NCBI RefSeq assembly: GCF_000223905.1
Contig: NC_015948.1
Location: 2,666,001-2,730,000 of the forward strand
DNA: 64,000 bases
Reading direction: 5' to 3'
Origin: Haloarcula hispanica ATCC 33960
GTDB lineage: Archaea; Halobacteriota; Halobacteria; Halobacteriales; Haloarculaceae
Shown here: one piece after another, positions 8,673-18,245 of the stretch
Numbering within the stretch: position 1 is the first letter of the stretch
Layout of the letters: each line of letters begins with the position of its first letter
The notes under the pieces: model-generated
Told to the model about the DNA's origin: nothing
Seen by the model: only the letters and a program-made list of their open reading frames with translations
The model's database searches: none
Program-made: the position numbers and the translations under genes

Positions 8673-8893
8673 AATCACCTTATATAGGCTAGTACTGATA
8701 TTAACAGTTGCGTAACATGTGCTATCACAGGGAGACAGAAGCGCGTGCCCCGGGCAGACGCTCGACCGGGTCAAAAGTGCCTCATGGGCTACCGTAGCGG
8801 AACTGTTTTGGCAGGCGTACAGCTAGAACAGCCAGAGCAAACCGCCGAGTACCCGGTCCGTCGGTGGCCGGGCGACTGGAAACGAGACACACC

Positions 8894-11800
8894 ATGGCAA
8901 CCGATTCCGGCACCCGGATAGATCCTTCGGCTGACGAGGTATCGAACTACGACTACCAGAACGACACCGTCGCCCGGTCGGGCCTCGTCGACGACCTGCG
9001 AGCGCGCATTGACGGCGAGGTGCGGTTCGACGAGTACTCGCGACAGTTGTACGCGACCGACGCCAGCCTCTACGAGGTGCTGCCTATCGGCGTCGTCTAT
9101 CCGCGGTCGACCGATGACGTAGCCGCGGTCATGTCCTACTGTGCCCAGCGAGAGATTCCGGTCCTGCCCCGCGGCGGCGGGACGAGCCTCGCCGGCCAGA
9201 CGGTCAACGAGGCCGTCGTACTGGATTTCTCGCGGTACATGAACGAACTCGTCGAGACTCGGCCGGACGACCGGCGGGCGCGAGCGCAGCCGGGCATCAA
9301 GCTCGGCGACCTGAACGGGGAACTGGCCGACCACGGGCTGAAGTTCGCGCCGGACCCCGCGTGGGGCGACAAGAGCGTGCTCGGCGGCGCTATCGGTAAC
9401 AACTCCACCGGCGCACACTCCCTGCAGTACGGCAAGACCGACGCCTACATCGAGGAGTGCGAGGTCGTCCTCGCGGACGGCACCGTCACGACCTTCGGCG
9501 AACTTACCCGTGAGGAACTCCGCGACCGAGCGGCCCCCGACGGTGACCTCGAAGGGCAGATTTACGCCGAAATCGAGCGGATACTCGCCGAGGAAGACGA
9601 GGAAATCACGAGCCACTACCCGGACCTGAAGCGCAACGTCTCGGGGTACAACCTCGACTGGGTTCTGGAAGACGCGCAGGACGGGACCGTCAACGTCGCC
9701 TCGCTGCTGGCCGGCAGCGAGGGGACCCTCGCCATCGTCACGGAGGCCGAGGTGTCTCTGGAGCCGATTCCCGAGACCAAGTCGATGGCCCTGCTCACCT
9801 ACGATGGGCTCATCGAGGCGATGGAGGACGTCGCGGACATCCTCGAACACGACCCGGCGGCCGTCGAGGTGCTGGACGACGTGCTCATCGACCTGGCCCG
9901 AGACACCGCCGAGTTCGAGGATGTGGTCGGCATGTTGCCCGAGGGGACCCGCACGGTGCTCATCGTGGAGTTCTACGCCGACGACGCGGAGAGCGGCCGG
10001 CGGAAGGTCGCCGACCTCCTGGCAGACCGAACGAACGGCGTCGATTCGATCGCTGCCCCAACAGATGGCCGGACCGTCGTCGACGCGCCGGTGCGGGCGT
10101 TCGACGCCATGGAGGCCCACGACGAGGCAAAACGCGAGAAGTTCTGGAAGATGCGCAAGTCCGGCCTCCCCATCCTGCTCTCGCGGACGACCGACGAGAA
10201 ACACGGCTCGTTCATCGAGGACACCGCCATCCCGCCGGCGAATCTCCCGGAGTACGTCGCCGACTTCCAGGAGATTCTCGAAGAACACGACACCTTCGCC
10301 TCCTTCTACGCCCACGCCGGCCCCGGCGTGCTCCACATCCGCCCGCTCATCAACACCAAGACAGTCGAGGGCGTCGAGACCATGGAGTCCATCGCCGACG
10401 CAGTGACCGACCTCGTGGTGAAGTACGGCGGGAGCGTCTCGGGCGAACACGGCGACGGCCGCGCCCGCACGCAGTGGAACGAGAAGCTCTACGGCGCGGA
10501 CCTCTGGGAGACGTTCCAGGAACTCAAATCCGCGTTCGATCCCGACTGGCTGCTCAACCCCGGCCAGGTCGTCGGCGTCGACGCGGGCGAAGTCGAGTCC
10601 GGCGCGATGCCCGAGCGGGCACGCACGGTCGACATGACCGAGAACCTCCGATTCGACCCGGCCTACGAGTTCGACGCCGGCTTTGACCCCGCGCTGGAGT
10701 GGGACAACGACAACGGGATGCAGGGGATGGTCGAACTCTGTCACGGCTGTGGCGGCTGTCGCGGCCCACAGGAGACCACCGGCGGCGTGATGTGCCCGAC
10801 CTATCGCGCATCCGAGGAGGAGATGACGACGACCCGGGGCCGCGCGAACATGCTCCGGCAGGCCATGAGCGGCGATCTGCCGGACGATCCCACCGACGAG
10901 GAGTTCATGCACGAGGTTCTGGACCTCTGTATCGGCTGCAAGGGGTGTGCGAAGGACTGCCCGAGCGAGGTCGACATGGCGAAGCTCAAAGCCGAGGTGA
11001 CCCACGCCTACCACCAGGAACACGGCTCCAGCTTCCGGGACAGAATCTTCGCCAACGTTGACGCACTGGCAGGTCTGGGCAGCGCCTTTGCGCCGCTGTC
11101 AAACCTCGCGACGAAAGTTCCGGGTGCTCGAACCGTGCTGGAGAAAACGGTCGGTATCGCCACGGACCGCACGCTGCCGACCTTCCGGCGCACGACGCTA
11201 CAGGACTGGTTCGACGACCGCGGTCCGCAAGTCCCGGCGGATGAAGCCGAGCGGCAAGCCCTGCTGTTCCCCGACACGTACACGAACTACAGCCACCCCG
11301 AAGTCGGGAAGGCCGCCGTTCGCGTGCTCGAAGCCGCGGGCGTCCACGTCCAGCTAGCCAACCGGACCGACAGCGGGCGACCGGCCCACTCGAAGGGCTT
11401 TCTGGACCAGTCTCGGGCGACTGCGCGGGACAACGTCGACGCGCTCGTGCCCGCCATCGAGGAGGGCTGGGACGTGGTGCTGGTCGAACCCTCTGATGCC
11501 GTGATGTTCCAGTCGGACTATCTGGACTTGCTCTCTGGCGAGGACGCGGAGACGCTCGCGGCGAACGCCTACGGCGTCTGTGAGTATCTCGACACCTTCC
11601 GGCTGGACCAGGGGGCCGACTGGGACGCCCCTGGTGAGACGCTGACCTACCACGGCCACTGCCACCAGAAGGCGACGAAGAAGGACCACCACGCCGTCGG
11701 CGTCCTCCGGCGGGCCGGCTATGACGTCGACCCGCTGGACTCGGGCTGCTGTGGCATGGCCGGCTCCTTCGGCTACGAGGCCGAGCACTTCTCGATGAGC

Positions 11801-11959
11801 AAGGCCATCGGCTCGATCCTGTTCGACCAGATTGGAGAGAGTCGCGGCAACACCGTGGTCGCGCCCGGCGCGTCCTGTCGCACGCAACTGGACGACTGGG
11901 ACGAAAGCGACGGCGAACCGCCGCATCCGGTGGAGAAGCTCGACGCTGCCTTAGCCTGA
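8894..11959 (+). CDS. FAD-linked oxidase / Fe-S fusion (D-lactate or 2-hydroxyacid dehydrogenase type)
   Basis: A 1021-residue fusion of a GlcD-type FAD enzyme and a GlpC/GlcF-type iron-sulfur part. The FAD-binding loop PRGGGTSLAGQTVN is near residue 90 and the FAD-oxidase C-terminal domain, with SGEHGDGRARTQW, is near 520. Then come two 4Fe-4S Cys clusters (CHGCGGCRGP..CP and CIGCKGCAKDCP) and two CCG-type segments (YHGHCHQK and DSGCCGMAGSFG). The family oxidises D-lactate, glycolate or D-2-hydroxyglutarate and passes electrons to the membrane quinone pool; the substrate is not decidable here. I chose the ATG at 8894 over 8864, as the upstream residues are not conserved-looking. Confidence 0.9.
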   Translation: MATDSGTRIDPSADEVSNYDYQNDTVARSGLVDDLRARIDGEVRFDEYSRQLYATDASLYEVLPIGVVYPRSTDDVAAVMSYCAQREIPVLPRGGGTSLAGQTVNEAVVLDFSRYMNELVETRPDDRRARAQPGIKLGDLNGELADHGLKFAPDPAWGDKSVLGGAIGNNSTGAHSLQYGKTDAYIEECEVVLADGTVTTFGELTREELRDRAAPDGDLEGQIYAEIERILAEEDEEITSHYPDLKRNVSGYNLDWVLEDAQDGTVNVASLLAGSEGTLAIVTEAEVSLEPIPETKSMALLTYDGLIEAMEDVADILEHDPAAVEVLDDVLIDLARDTAEFEDVVGMLPEGTRTVLIVEFYADDAESGRRKVADLLADRTNGVDSIAAPTDGRTVVDAPVRAFDAMEAHDEAKREKFWKMRKSGLPILLSRTTDEKHGSFIEDTAIPPANLPEYVADFQEILEEHDTFASFYAHAGPGVLHIRPLINTKTVEGVETMESIADAVTDLVVKYGGSVSGEHGDGRARTQWNEKLYGADLWETFQELKSAFDPDWLLNPGQVVGVDAGEVESGAMPERARTVDMTENLRFDPAYEFDAGFDPALEWDNDNGMQGMVELCHGCGGCRGPQETTGGVMCPTYRASEEEMTTTRGRANMLRQAMSGDLPDDPTDEEFMHEVLDLCIGCKGCAKDCPSEVDMAKLKAEVTHAYHQEHGSSFRDRIFANVDALAGLGSAFAPLSNLATKVPGARTVLEKTVGIATDRTLPTFRRTTLQDWFDDRGPQVPADEAERQALLFPDTYTNYSHPEVGKAAVRVLEAAGVHVQLANRTDSGRPAHSKGFLDQSRATARDNVDALVPAIEEGWDVVLVEPSDAVMFQSDYLDLLSGEDAETLAANAYGVCEYLDTFRLDQGADWDAPGETLTYHGHCHQKATKKDHHAVGVLRRAGYDVDPLDSGCCGMAGSFGYEAEHFSMSKAIGSILFDQIGESRGNTVVAPGASCRTQLDDWDESDGEPPHPVEKLDAALA

Positions 11960-12478
11960 GTCAATCTCGTCTGGCTGGCGAACCGCCTGTGCGATACCGA
12001 CTGTCTGGCCGACCAGCGCAAGCCCGATGCCGGCAAGCAACGCGGTTTCCGCCGGCGGGAACAGCGCACTGGCGTAGACCGCCCCACCGAGAACGCTCAA
12101 TACTGCTCCGGCCATGTACGCCCGCTGGCCTGCTGGAACGCGCTTGCCAGTGTGGTAGAGACCCACGCCCGGAACGACCATCCATCCCAGTATCGTCGTC
12201 GTCAGGAACGGGATCCGAAGCGGAGCGTAGAGCAAGCCGACGATGCCGCCGACGGTCAGGAGGAGGCCGACGAGGAGAATGTCGCGCCAGACCCGGAGGA
12301 CGCCCGTCTCCATCTCGTCCCACGAAAGGACGGCGAACGCAGCGATGAGGACGGCAGCGACGACGTGAAACACCAGCACCGTCCGGTCAGTGACCACATC
12401 GAGATGAGCCAGCCCCACGAGCAGCCACGCGAGCGGGATGAGTACGGTCGGGCCCTGTGCGCGCAAGCGAGGGAACAT
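11951..12478 (-). CDS. Hypothetical multi-helix membrane protein
   Basis: 175 residues with about six hydrophobic helices and little else. No catalytic or binding motif is visible. It overlaps the end of the convergent dehydrogenase gene by nine bases. The ATG at 12478 puts a short basic stretch (MFPRLRAQG) before the first helix, as expected for membrane proteins; an ATG nine codons upstream is possible. Confidence 0.72.
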   Translation of the reverse strand: MFPRLRAQGPTVLIPLAWLLVGLAHLDVVTDRTVLVFHVVAAVLIAAFAVLSWDEMETGVLRVWRDILLVGLLLTVGGIVGLLYAPLRIPFLTTTILGWMVVPGVGLYHTGKRVPAGQRAYMAGAVLSVLGGAVYASALFPPAETALLAGIGLALVGQTVGIAQAVRQPDEIDSG

Positions 12479-12530
12479 ACGCCTCACTGTGCCTCCCACA
12501 ATCAAGAAACGTCGGTCGTGCGGACTGGTG

Positions 12531-13727
12531 TCATGCCCGCGGGAGTTCGACGACGAAGTGCGCGCCGTCTAGGGCGGTGTCGGGGAAGGGCGCGTCGGTT
12601 TTGCTGGCGGTGTCGGCGAGGGAGATATCGCCGCCGAAGCTCGTAACGAGTGTCTCGACGAGATGGAGCCCACCGCCGTGCGTGTCGCCCGCCCGCGGGT
12701 CGAAAACGCTGTCACGCCGGTCGTCGGGAATCCCCGGTCCGTCGTCGACGACGTGGGTCTCGACATCGTCGTCGGTCTCCCGGATCGCGACAAACACCGA
12801 TGGCTGATGATATCTGTCTCCCGTCAACTCTGTCGTCTCCGCCCGCTGTGCCTCGCTCGGCAGCGCTGCTCCGTCCGTCGCGGTCCCCTCGGCGGAGAGT
12901 TCTGCTGCCGGCGTCCCGTGTTCGATAGCGTTCTCGATGAGGTTCCGGAGAACCGGGCGAGCGGCCTCGTTGGTGTATGCCATTGCGCTGTCCGGGGCTT
13001 GAACTTCGATGGTGATGGGATGTGTTTGCTCGATTCGCTGTATCACCGCCTCGGCAATCCCGACGATGTCGGTCGGTTCGAATGCCGGGTCGGAACTGAG
13101 GGTCTCAACGACCGCCCCGGCGTTGTCGACCAAGCTATCGAGTTCGGTTACCTGCTCGTGGATCGCGTCCGCTGCCGTTTGAACCGTGTCCGAGTCGGCG
13201 TTCCGTCGAATGATCGTCGCGCGGCCATCAATAACGACGAGTCCGTTCGCGATATCGTGTCGAAACAGGTCGTTGACGAACGACAGCGTGTTCGCGGTTC
13301 GGGTCGCCCGACTGGCATCCTGACGGGCCCGAACCGCAAGCGTGCCCGCGATGAGTCCCGTGACAGCGCCCGTCTCCATCGCCAACAGGGTGACGAACAC
13401 CGGTTCGGCGATTGTTCGACCCTCCATCATGCGGATAAAGACGCTCAAACCGATGATAGCCCCGACCGCAGCGCTGCCGACAACGCTCCAGACGAAAACT
13501 GTCCATATCTGCTCCCCCGGTGTCGACGACGAGACGAGGCGATAGCTGCCATACACTAGCACCAGCGGCAGTAGCCCGTCGAGGGCCAACGCGAGCGCAG
13601 GGCCGCCGACCTGTCCGATACGCTGTGTCTCGATACCGAGGTGCCAGACGATGGCCGCACCTGTGAACGCGAGTCCGAAGCCAGCAAGCAGCCACGGCGC
13701 AAGGCGGGCCCGGGCACCACGGTACAT
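12531..13727 (-). CDS. Membrane-bound sensor histidine kinase
   Basis: 398 residues: four to five membrane helices in the first ~150, then a dimerisation/phospho-acceptor helix and an ATPase domain. The likely phospho-accepting His is in LFRHDIANGL. The ATPase shows the N box (LRNLIENAIEHG) and G box (VVDDGPGIPDDRR), with a GGGLHLV G2 box. It would autophosphorylate on a membrane or environmental cue and pass the phosphate to a separate regulator. None is encoded next door, as is usual for orphan haloarchaeal kinases. There is a long insert between the N and G1 boxes. Confidence 0.85.
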   Translation of the reverse strand: MYRGARARLAPWLLAGFGLAFTGAAIVWHLGIETQRIGQVGGPALALALDGLLPLVLVYGSYRLVSSSTPGEQIWTVFVWSVVGSAAVGAIIGLSVFIRMMEGRTIAEPVFVTLLAMETGAVTGLIAGTLAVRARQDASRATRTANTLSFVNDLFRHDIANGLVVIDGRATIIRRNADSDTVQTAADAIHEQVTELDSLVDNAGAVVETLSSDPAFEPTDIVGIAEAVIQRIEQTHPITIEVQAPDSAMAYTNEAARPVLRNLIENAIEHGTPAAELSAEGTATDGAALPSEAQRAETTELTGDRYHQPSVFVAIRETDDDVETHVVDDGPGIPDDRRDSVFDPRAGDTHGGGLHLVETLVTSFGGDISLADTASKTDAPFPDTALDGAHFVVELPRA

Positions 13728-13950
13728 AATTATGACTTGTGCTCGAACGGCTAATTCCATTTGGTTAGTGATCCGGTAAGACCGAACGCGACGCCGTGGC
13801 GTCTATAGCCAGCCGGGAGAGCCGGCGGCGCATGTGCCATGACAGTATTACACACCCCCTAATCGCCAGACAGCGGTCGGATCTTTCTGTTTCCCACCAG
13901 AACATCGTACCGACACTGTTATCCGTGGTGCTGGCATCTCTTTGGTTGCA

Positions 13951-14145
13951 ATGGCGAAAGGAACGGTTGATTTCTTCAACGACACTGGCGGTTACGGTTT
14001 CATCGACACTGAGGACGCGGACGAGGACGTCTTCTTCCACATGGAAGACATCGGCGGCCCGGACCTCGAGGAAGGACAGGAGCTCGAATTTGACATCGAG
14101 CAGGCGGACAAGGGTCCGCGCGCCAACAACGTCACGAGGCTCTAA
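13951..14145 (+). CDS. Cold-shock domain protein, first of a tandem pair
   Basis: 64 residues, a single cold-shock domain: the opening GTVDFFNDTGGYGFI carries the RNP1-like aromatic patch, and EDVFFHMEDI the RNP2-like patch. Such domains bind single-stranded RNA or DNA and act as RNA chaperones. The surface is very acidic, as expected in high salt. A second copy, almost the same protein, begins two bases after the stop, so the pair is co-transcribed. Confidence 0.95.
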   Translation: MAKGTVDFFNDTGGYGFIDTEDADEDVFFHMEDIGGPDLEEGQELEFDIEQADKGPRANNVTRL

Positions 14146-14147
14146 CA

Positions 14148-14342
14148 ATGGCGGAAGGCACTGTCGACTTCTTCAACGACACTGGTGGTTACGGCTTCAT
14201 CGAAACCGACGATGCGGACGAAGACGTCTTCTTCCACATGGAAGACGTCGGCGGCCCTGACCTCGAAGAGGGGCAGGAAGTCGAGTTCGACATCGAGCAG
14301 GCGGACAAGGGTCCGCGTGCGACCAACCTCACGCGACTGTAA
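14148..14342 (+). CDS. Cold-shock domain protein, second of a tandem pair
   Basis: 64 residues, differing from its upstream neighbour at only a handful of positions (for example ETDDADE for DTEDADE, VGGPD for IGGPD, GQEVEF for GQELEF). Both aromatic RNA-binding patches are intact. The near-identity and two-base spacing indicate a tandem duplication, recent or kept alike by gene conversion. Confidence 0.95.
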   Translation: MAEGTVDFFNDTGGYGFIETDDADEDVFFHMEDVGGPDLEEGQEVEFDIEQADKGPRATNLTRL

Positions 14343-14463
14343 GACGGCTTCTGTCTACAGTCTAGCACTATAATCACTTGTCAGCGGTCGCGGTGTAGCG
14401 TACACGGCAGTGTCGCTGGCATGCACATAACCCACGACGAGCGACGGCGCTCGCCGGAACACG

Positions 14464-15207
14464 TCACGACGTGATCAGTGGCGACGCCGCCCGATAGACG
14501 ATCTCCATCGGCAGCCCCGCCGCATCTCGCGGCGGCTCGGGCGGCAGCGTGTACAACTCCCTGTCGCCCGGCTGTGCTGTGTACGCGAGGGCGACGGCAT
14601 CCAGTACATCGTCGACGGCCACTGCCGTGCCACCGGTCGCTTCGGCGGCTTTCTGGACCGTCGGGGCGGCGTCGCGGTCGTAATGTGCGAGAATCCGCAT
14701 CCGCTCGGCATATCCCCCGGCGGTGCGCTTCGAGTAGCTAAGCGGCTCGCCGCCGAAGGCCCGAAAACAGACCTCTGGGTGGGATTCCCGAATGGCTGCG
14801 GCAGCCTCGGGCAGTTCCTGCAAGAGTTCATCGATCCGGGCGAGGCTGTCGCTACGTGCGAACGCCTGCTCAGAGAGTTCCTGTCCGGTCTTGCGCCTGT
14901 GGACGCGGTTGGCCGTCGAGTAGCGCTGTTTCCGGGTCGCTTCTCGTACCGGCGGCGTGCGAACTGCCGCGCTCCGCTCGCCGAGCACCGACCGGGCGAG
15001 TTCGTCACACCGGCGGTCCGGATCACCGGATTCCACGAGCCCAATCGGCACTCCGACCAGAATCAGCCGAGCGCGCTCCTCGTACGCTGACCAGCATTCG
15101 CCGATACTGTCGAACACCGACGCGTGGTCGAACCCGTCGCCGGTGAGCGCCACAGCGACCCAGGACTCGTCGCTCCGGTCGACACCGACGTACAGCGGTT
15201 CAGCCAT
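14464..15207 (-). CDS. DUF429 family protein (predicted RNase H-like fold)
   Basis: 247 residues beginning YVGVDRSDESWVAVAL, the first acidic strand of the DUF429 domain, followed by LILVGVPIGL and the conserved RRCDELAR region. The C-terminal half includes VAVDDVLDAVALAYTA with the last acidic residues. DUF429 proteins are predicted RNase H-like nucleases of unknown target. The ATG at 15207 is chosen, since YVGVD must lie near the N-terminus. Confidence 0.8.
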   Translation of the reverse strand: MAEPLYVGVDRSDESWVAVALTGDGFDHASVFDSIGECWSAYEERARLILVGVPIGLVESGDPDRRCDELARSVLGERSAAVRTPPVREATRKQRYSTANRVHRRKTGQELSEQAFARSDSLARIDELLQELPEAAAAIRESHPEVCFRAFGGEPLSYSKRTAGGYAERMRILAHYDRDAAPTVQKAAEATGGTAVAVDDVLDAVALAYTAQPGDRELYTLPPEPPRDAAGLPMEIVYRAASPLITS

Positions 15208-15318
15208 TATCGATACTCGTTCGGATAGGCGCAAAAGTGTATCCCGAGGTGTTCGTTGTCCAACCGGTCCAGCGTCCGAGCTATCGGCCGCGGCGCAGAC
15301 TGTTCCGGCGGCTGTTCG

Positions 15319-15504
15319 TTACGACTGCCCGAACTTCGTGAGTTCCTTGAGCGGTACTAGCCGGTGTTCCATCGCTGGCTTCGTGTAGCCGGCCGACTCC
15401 TCGGAGACACCGCTTGTGAACACCAGCATCTTCTGTTGGAGGACGTGCGGTACGCCGTCGTTGTCCCGGATGATGTCGACCGAGCGCCACGCTTCGTCTT
15501 CCAT
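15319..15504 (-). CDS. Small hypothetical protein (61 aa)
   Basis: A compact 61-residue frame (MEDEAWRSVDIIRDNDGVP...LKELTKFGQS) with balanced composition. It follows the small zinc-finger gene on the same strand by 41 bases. The reading frame has typical haloarchaeal third-position GC, supporting a real gene. No family recognised. Confidence 0.6.
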   Translation of the reverse strand: MEDEAWRSVDIIRDNDGVPHVLQQKMLVFTSGVSEESAGYTKPAMEHRLVPLKELTKFGQS

Positions 15505-15545
15505 GCGTCAGAGTCACACACTGCTGCTACCTGTCTCTTTCCCCG

Positions 15546-15704
15546 TCAGGAGTCCGGCCCGACGAATATTGTCCGGAGCCGCGCACCGCAGTCCGGACAG
15601 CACAGCGTCTGCCAGCGGTCGTTGTCGAGGTCACCGAAGGTCGCCCGGCGGACCGCCTCGTCGACGGTGACCGACCGGCCGCAGGTGTCACACTCCTCAG
15701 CCAT
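15546..15704 (-). CDS. Small zinc-finger protein (52 aa)
   Basis: Translates to a 52-residue protein with CDTC at residues 5-8 and CCPDC at 35-39, two Cys pairs separated by a 26-residue spacer (RSVTVDEAVRRATFGDLDND...). This is a zinc-ribbon arrangement, as in many short haloarchaeal proteins. Its stop lies 41 bases before the next minus-strand gene. Confidence 0.75.
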   Translation of the reverse strand: MAEECDTCGRSVTVDEAVRRATFGDLDNDRWQTLCCPDCGARLRTIFVGPDS

Positions 15705-15778
15705 GCGTCAAGGTTGGCGGCCACGGACAGAACCCGCTCGCCCACAGGCATTTAGCCGGCGCAAGCGTGGGGGCGGAT

Positions 15779-16486
15779 ATGGACGGCGTCGTACTCGCTG
15801 CCGGCGAAGGGACGCGGATGCGACCGCTCACTGCGGACAAGCCGAAGGGACTGGTCGAGGTGGCCGGAAAGCCGCTGCTGACACACTGTTTCGACACGCT
15901 GCTGTCAGTCGGCGTCGACCGCCTGGTCGTCGTCATCGGCTACCGCGGTGACGACATCGTGGCACACTACGGAGAGCAGTATCGGGACACGCCGATAGCG
16001 TACGTCCGGCAGGACGAACAGTTAGGACTGGCGCACGCGCTCGAACAGGCCCGCACAGCCGTCGACGGGACCTTCGTCGTGCTGAACGGCGACAACGTTT
16101 GCCGGGCAAATCTCGACGGGGCCATCGAGCGCCACCGCGAGACCGACGCCAGCGCGACGCTGCTCGTCGAGGACGTGTCGCGGGCCGAAGCCAAGACGAC
16201 CGGTGTCGTCACGACGGACAACGGGGGACAGGTGACCGGCCTCGTCGAGAAGCCGTCGGACCCGGCGTCGACGCTGGTCACGCGGGGCTTTTTCGTGTTC
16301 GAGCCGGCCATCGGCCACGCCTGCGCGCTGACGCGACCTTCCGAGCGGGGCGAGTACGAACTCCCCGACGCAATCGACCTGTTACTGAGCGCCGGCCACC
16401 GCGTCGAGGCGGTCGAACTGGAGGGCTGGTGTCACAACGTCAACGAACCGAGCGACGTCGACGCGGTCGAGGAACGGCTCGGCTGA
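15779..16486 (+). CDS. Sugar-phosphate nucleotidyltransferase
   Basis: 235 residues of the nucleotidyl-transferase fold. The N-terminal VVLAAGEGTRMRPLTADKPK is the nucleotide-binding signature, and GDN (near residue 105) the metal-binding motif. The family makes UDP- or dTDP-sugars from sugar 1-phosphates, used in haloarchaea for glycan assembly (AglF-type) or polysaccharides. It is shorter than acetyltransferase-fused GlmU-like enzymes and lacks a left-handed helix domain. The sugar cannot be read from sequence. Confidence 0.87.
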   Translation: MDGVVLAAGEGTRMRPLTADKPKGLVEVAGKPLLTHCFDTLLSVGVDRLVVVIGYRGDDIVAHYGEQYRDTPIAYVRQDEQLGLAHALEQARTAVDGTFVVLNGDNVCRANLDGAIERHRETDASATLLVEDVSRAEAKTTGVVTTDNGGQVTGLVEKPSDPASTLVTRGFFVFEPAIGHACALTRPSERGEYELPDAIDLLLSAGHRVEAVELEGWCHNVNEPSDVDAVEERLG

Positions 16487-16566
16487 CGGCATCGACCGCT
16501 GACAGGCGATATGGGCACTGTACACGGCGACGGAACATCGAAGGAGCGTCACCCCAATACAGGGGT

Positions 16567-17169
16567 ATGACAGCCGTTCGGTCGCTGGCGCTCGTCGCAC
16601 TTGCCGCGGTCGTAGCACTGGCGGGCTGCGGTGCGTTTTTCGGCGGCGGCGACTCGACGGAGTCGAAAGCGACGATAACGCCCGCTGACGTGCCGACAGA
16701 GGACGCGAAAGCGGTAGAACCGGCAGCGGGCGGGCGGGAGTACTGGGGCAACGTCTCCGTCGACACCAACAGATCGGCGGTGACACAGCCGCGGGTCCTC
16801 GAACTGCGACCGAACTGCGAGCGCCCGCCGGGGCTCGTCGTCCACATCCAGGTGCTCGCACTGCAGAACAACGACCCGGCGACGAACGAGGGCATCAACA
16901 CGACCTGGCAGTTCGCGTCGCCGTCGAACCGGGGCCTGACGGGGCCGTACTCGAACTTTGTCCGAACCATTCGAAGTGGGTTCGAACCGCTGTTGAACGC
17001 GACCGGCGTGCGGTACGGGCCGCTCGACCGCGACGGCGACACCGCGTCACAGCCGGTGACGGTCGTCGATGGGAACGGAACGACGACGAGCTACCAGTGG
17101 ACGGTCGAAAAGCAGAGTGACGCGCCGTATGAGGGGTGCTGGATGACGGCGGGCGTCGCGCCAGCTTAG
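16567..17169 (+). CDS. Haloarchaeal lipoprotein
   Basis: 200 residues with an N-terminal hydrophobic signal ending in the lipobox LAGC (Cys at residue 20), then a Ser/Thr/Glu spacer and a beta-rich domain containing conserved-looking Cys (ELRPNCERPPG and YEGCWMTAGV), possibly a disulfide. It is predicted to be exported and lipid-anchored on the outer face. I do not recognise the domain. The 3' end overlaps the convergent permease gene by four bases. Confidence 0.75.
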   Translation: MTAVRSLALVALAAVVALAGCGAFFGGGDSTESKATITPADVPTEDAKAVEPAAGGREYWGNVSVDTNRSAVTQPRVLELRPNCERPPGLVVHIQVLALQNNDPATNEGINTTWQFASPSNRGLTGPYSNFVRTIRSGFEPLLNATGVRYGPLDRDGDTASQPVTVVDGNGTTTSYQWTVEKQSDAPYEGCWMTAGVAPA

Positions 17170-18245
17170 CCTTCCATCCCGCTGAAGGAGAGGCCGCCCT
17201 CGATGTAGCGCTGCGCGAACAGATAGGCCAGCATAATCGGCGAGGCGAAGGTGAGCGCGAACGCGGAGAAGCGCGCCCACGGGATGGAGTACTCGTCGAC
17301 CATCGCGTACAGGCCGACCGGCAGCGTGTAGTTCTCCGTCCCCAGCAGCGTCTGGGCGACGACGAACTCTGTCCACCCGGTGAGGAAGACGAAGATGAAC
17401 ACCGTTGCCAGCCCGGCGGTCGACATCGGGATGATGACCTCGGTGACGACCCGCCACGGCGGCGCGCCGTCGACGACGGCGGCCTCCTCGTAGGAGACCG
17501 GGATGCCGTCCATGTAGGTCTTCAGCAGCCAGGTGTTGAACGGCACGGCGGTCGCCGCGTAGTACACCGCAAGCGCCAGTTTGCTGTCGTTGATGCCGAA
17601 CTGGACGTACAGTGCGTACATCCCGATGAGCAGGGCAACGCCGAGACCGCCCCCGACCTGTGTCATCAGGACGTAGAGGAACAGGATCTTCCGGCGGAAG
17701 AGGAACTCCCGCCGCGAGAGGGCATAGGCCGCCGGAATGATGAGCGACATCGCGATCAGCACGGTGGGAATCGCCACCATGAGGCTGTTCCAGAGGAAGT
17801 GCTTGAACTCCGAGGGGCGGTCGACGCCGTAGTCGGAGGCGTCGAGAATCTCGATCCCCGGCGTCTGGAACACGAAAGCGAGGTCGGTGAACGGAATGGC
17901 GGTGGATATCGAGTACGACGGCACGATGAGGTCACCGATGACCCAGATGAACGGTTTGACCGTCGGATTAGTGGGAAACAGCGAGAAGCTCTCGGACGTG
18001 TACAGCGAGCTTCCGGAGCCGGAGAGGGCCGCCATCAGAATCCAGTAGATCGGGAAGAGCAGTGCCAGCACGACCAGCGTCGCGCCGATGGTCGAGAGAA
18101 TGACCTTCAGGACTTCGGACGCGGGCAGTTCGCCCCGACGGACGGCCTGCACAGTGTAGGACCACTTGCGGACCGTCCGTGCGGGCATCGTCGCGAACGT
18201 CTTGATGTCGTTGCCGAGCTTTCTGGCGATTGCACCGAGGAGCAT
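17166..18245 (-). CDS. ABC sugar transporter permease (MalG type)
   Basis: 359 residues with about six membrane helices and the EAA loop EEAAVVDGAPPWRVVTEVIIP, which docks on the ATPase. The protein fits the MalG group of carbohydrate-uptake permeases. The ATG at 18245 overlaps the upstream permease stop by one base (TAATG), showing translational coupling; the longer open frame to 18293 would overlap the partner gene and is not used. With its partner, the binding protein and the ATPase it should import maltodextrins. Confidence 0.92.
   Translation of the reverse strand: MLLGAIARKLGNDIKTFATMPARTVRKWSYTVQAVRRGELPASEVLKVILSTIGATLVVLALLFPIYWILMAALSGSGSSLYTSESFSLFPTNPTVKPFIWVIGDLIVPSYSISTAIPFTDLAFVFQTPGIEILDASDYGVDRPSEFKHFLWNSLMVAIPTVLIAMSLIIPAAYALSRREFLFRRKILFLYVLMTQVGGGLGVALLIGMYALYVQFGINDSKLALAVYYAATAVPFNTWLLKTYMDGIPVSYEEAAVVDGAPPWRVVTEVIIPMSTAGLATVFIFVFLTGWTEFVVAQTLLGTENYTLPVGLYAMVDEYSIPWARFSAFALTFASPIMLAYLFAQRYIEGGLSFSGMEG

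Noticed and set aside
8789-11023. 744-residue open frame on the minus strand
   Set aside because: It is antisense to the dehydrogenase gene, whose sense protein carries clear FAD and Fe-S motifs; long antisense frames are common in GC-rich haloarchaeal DNA.
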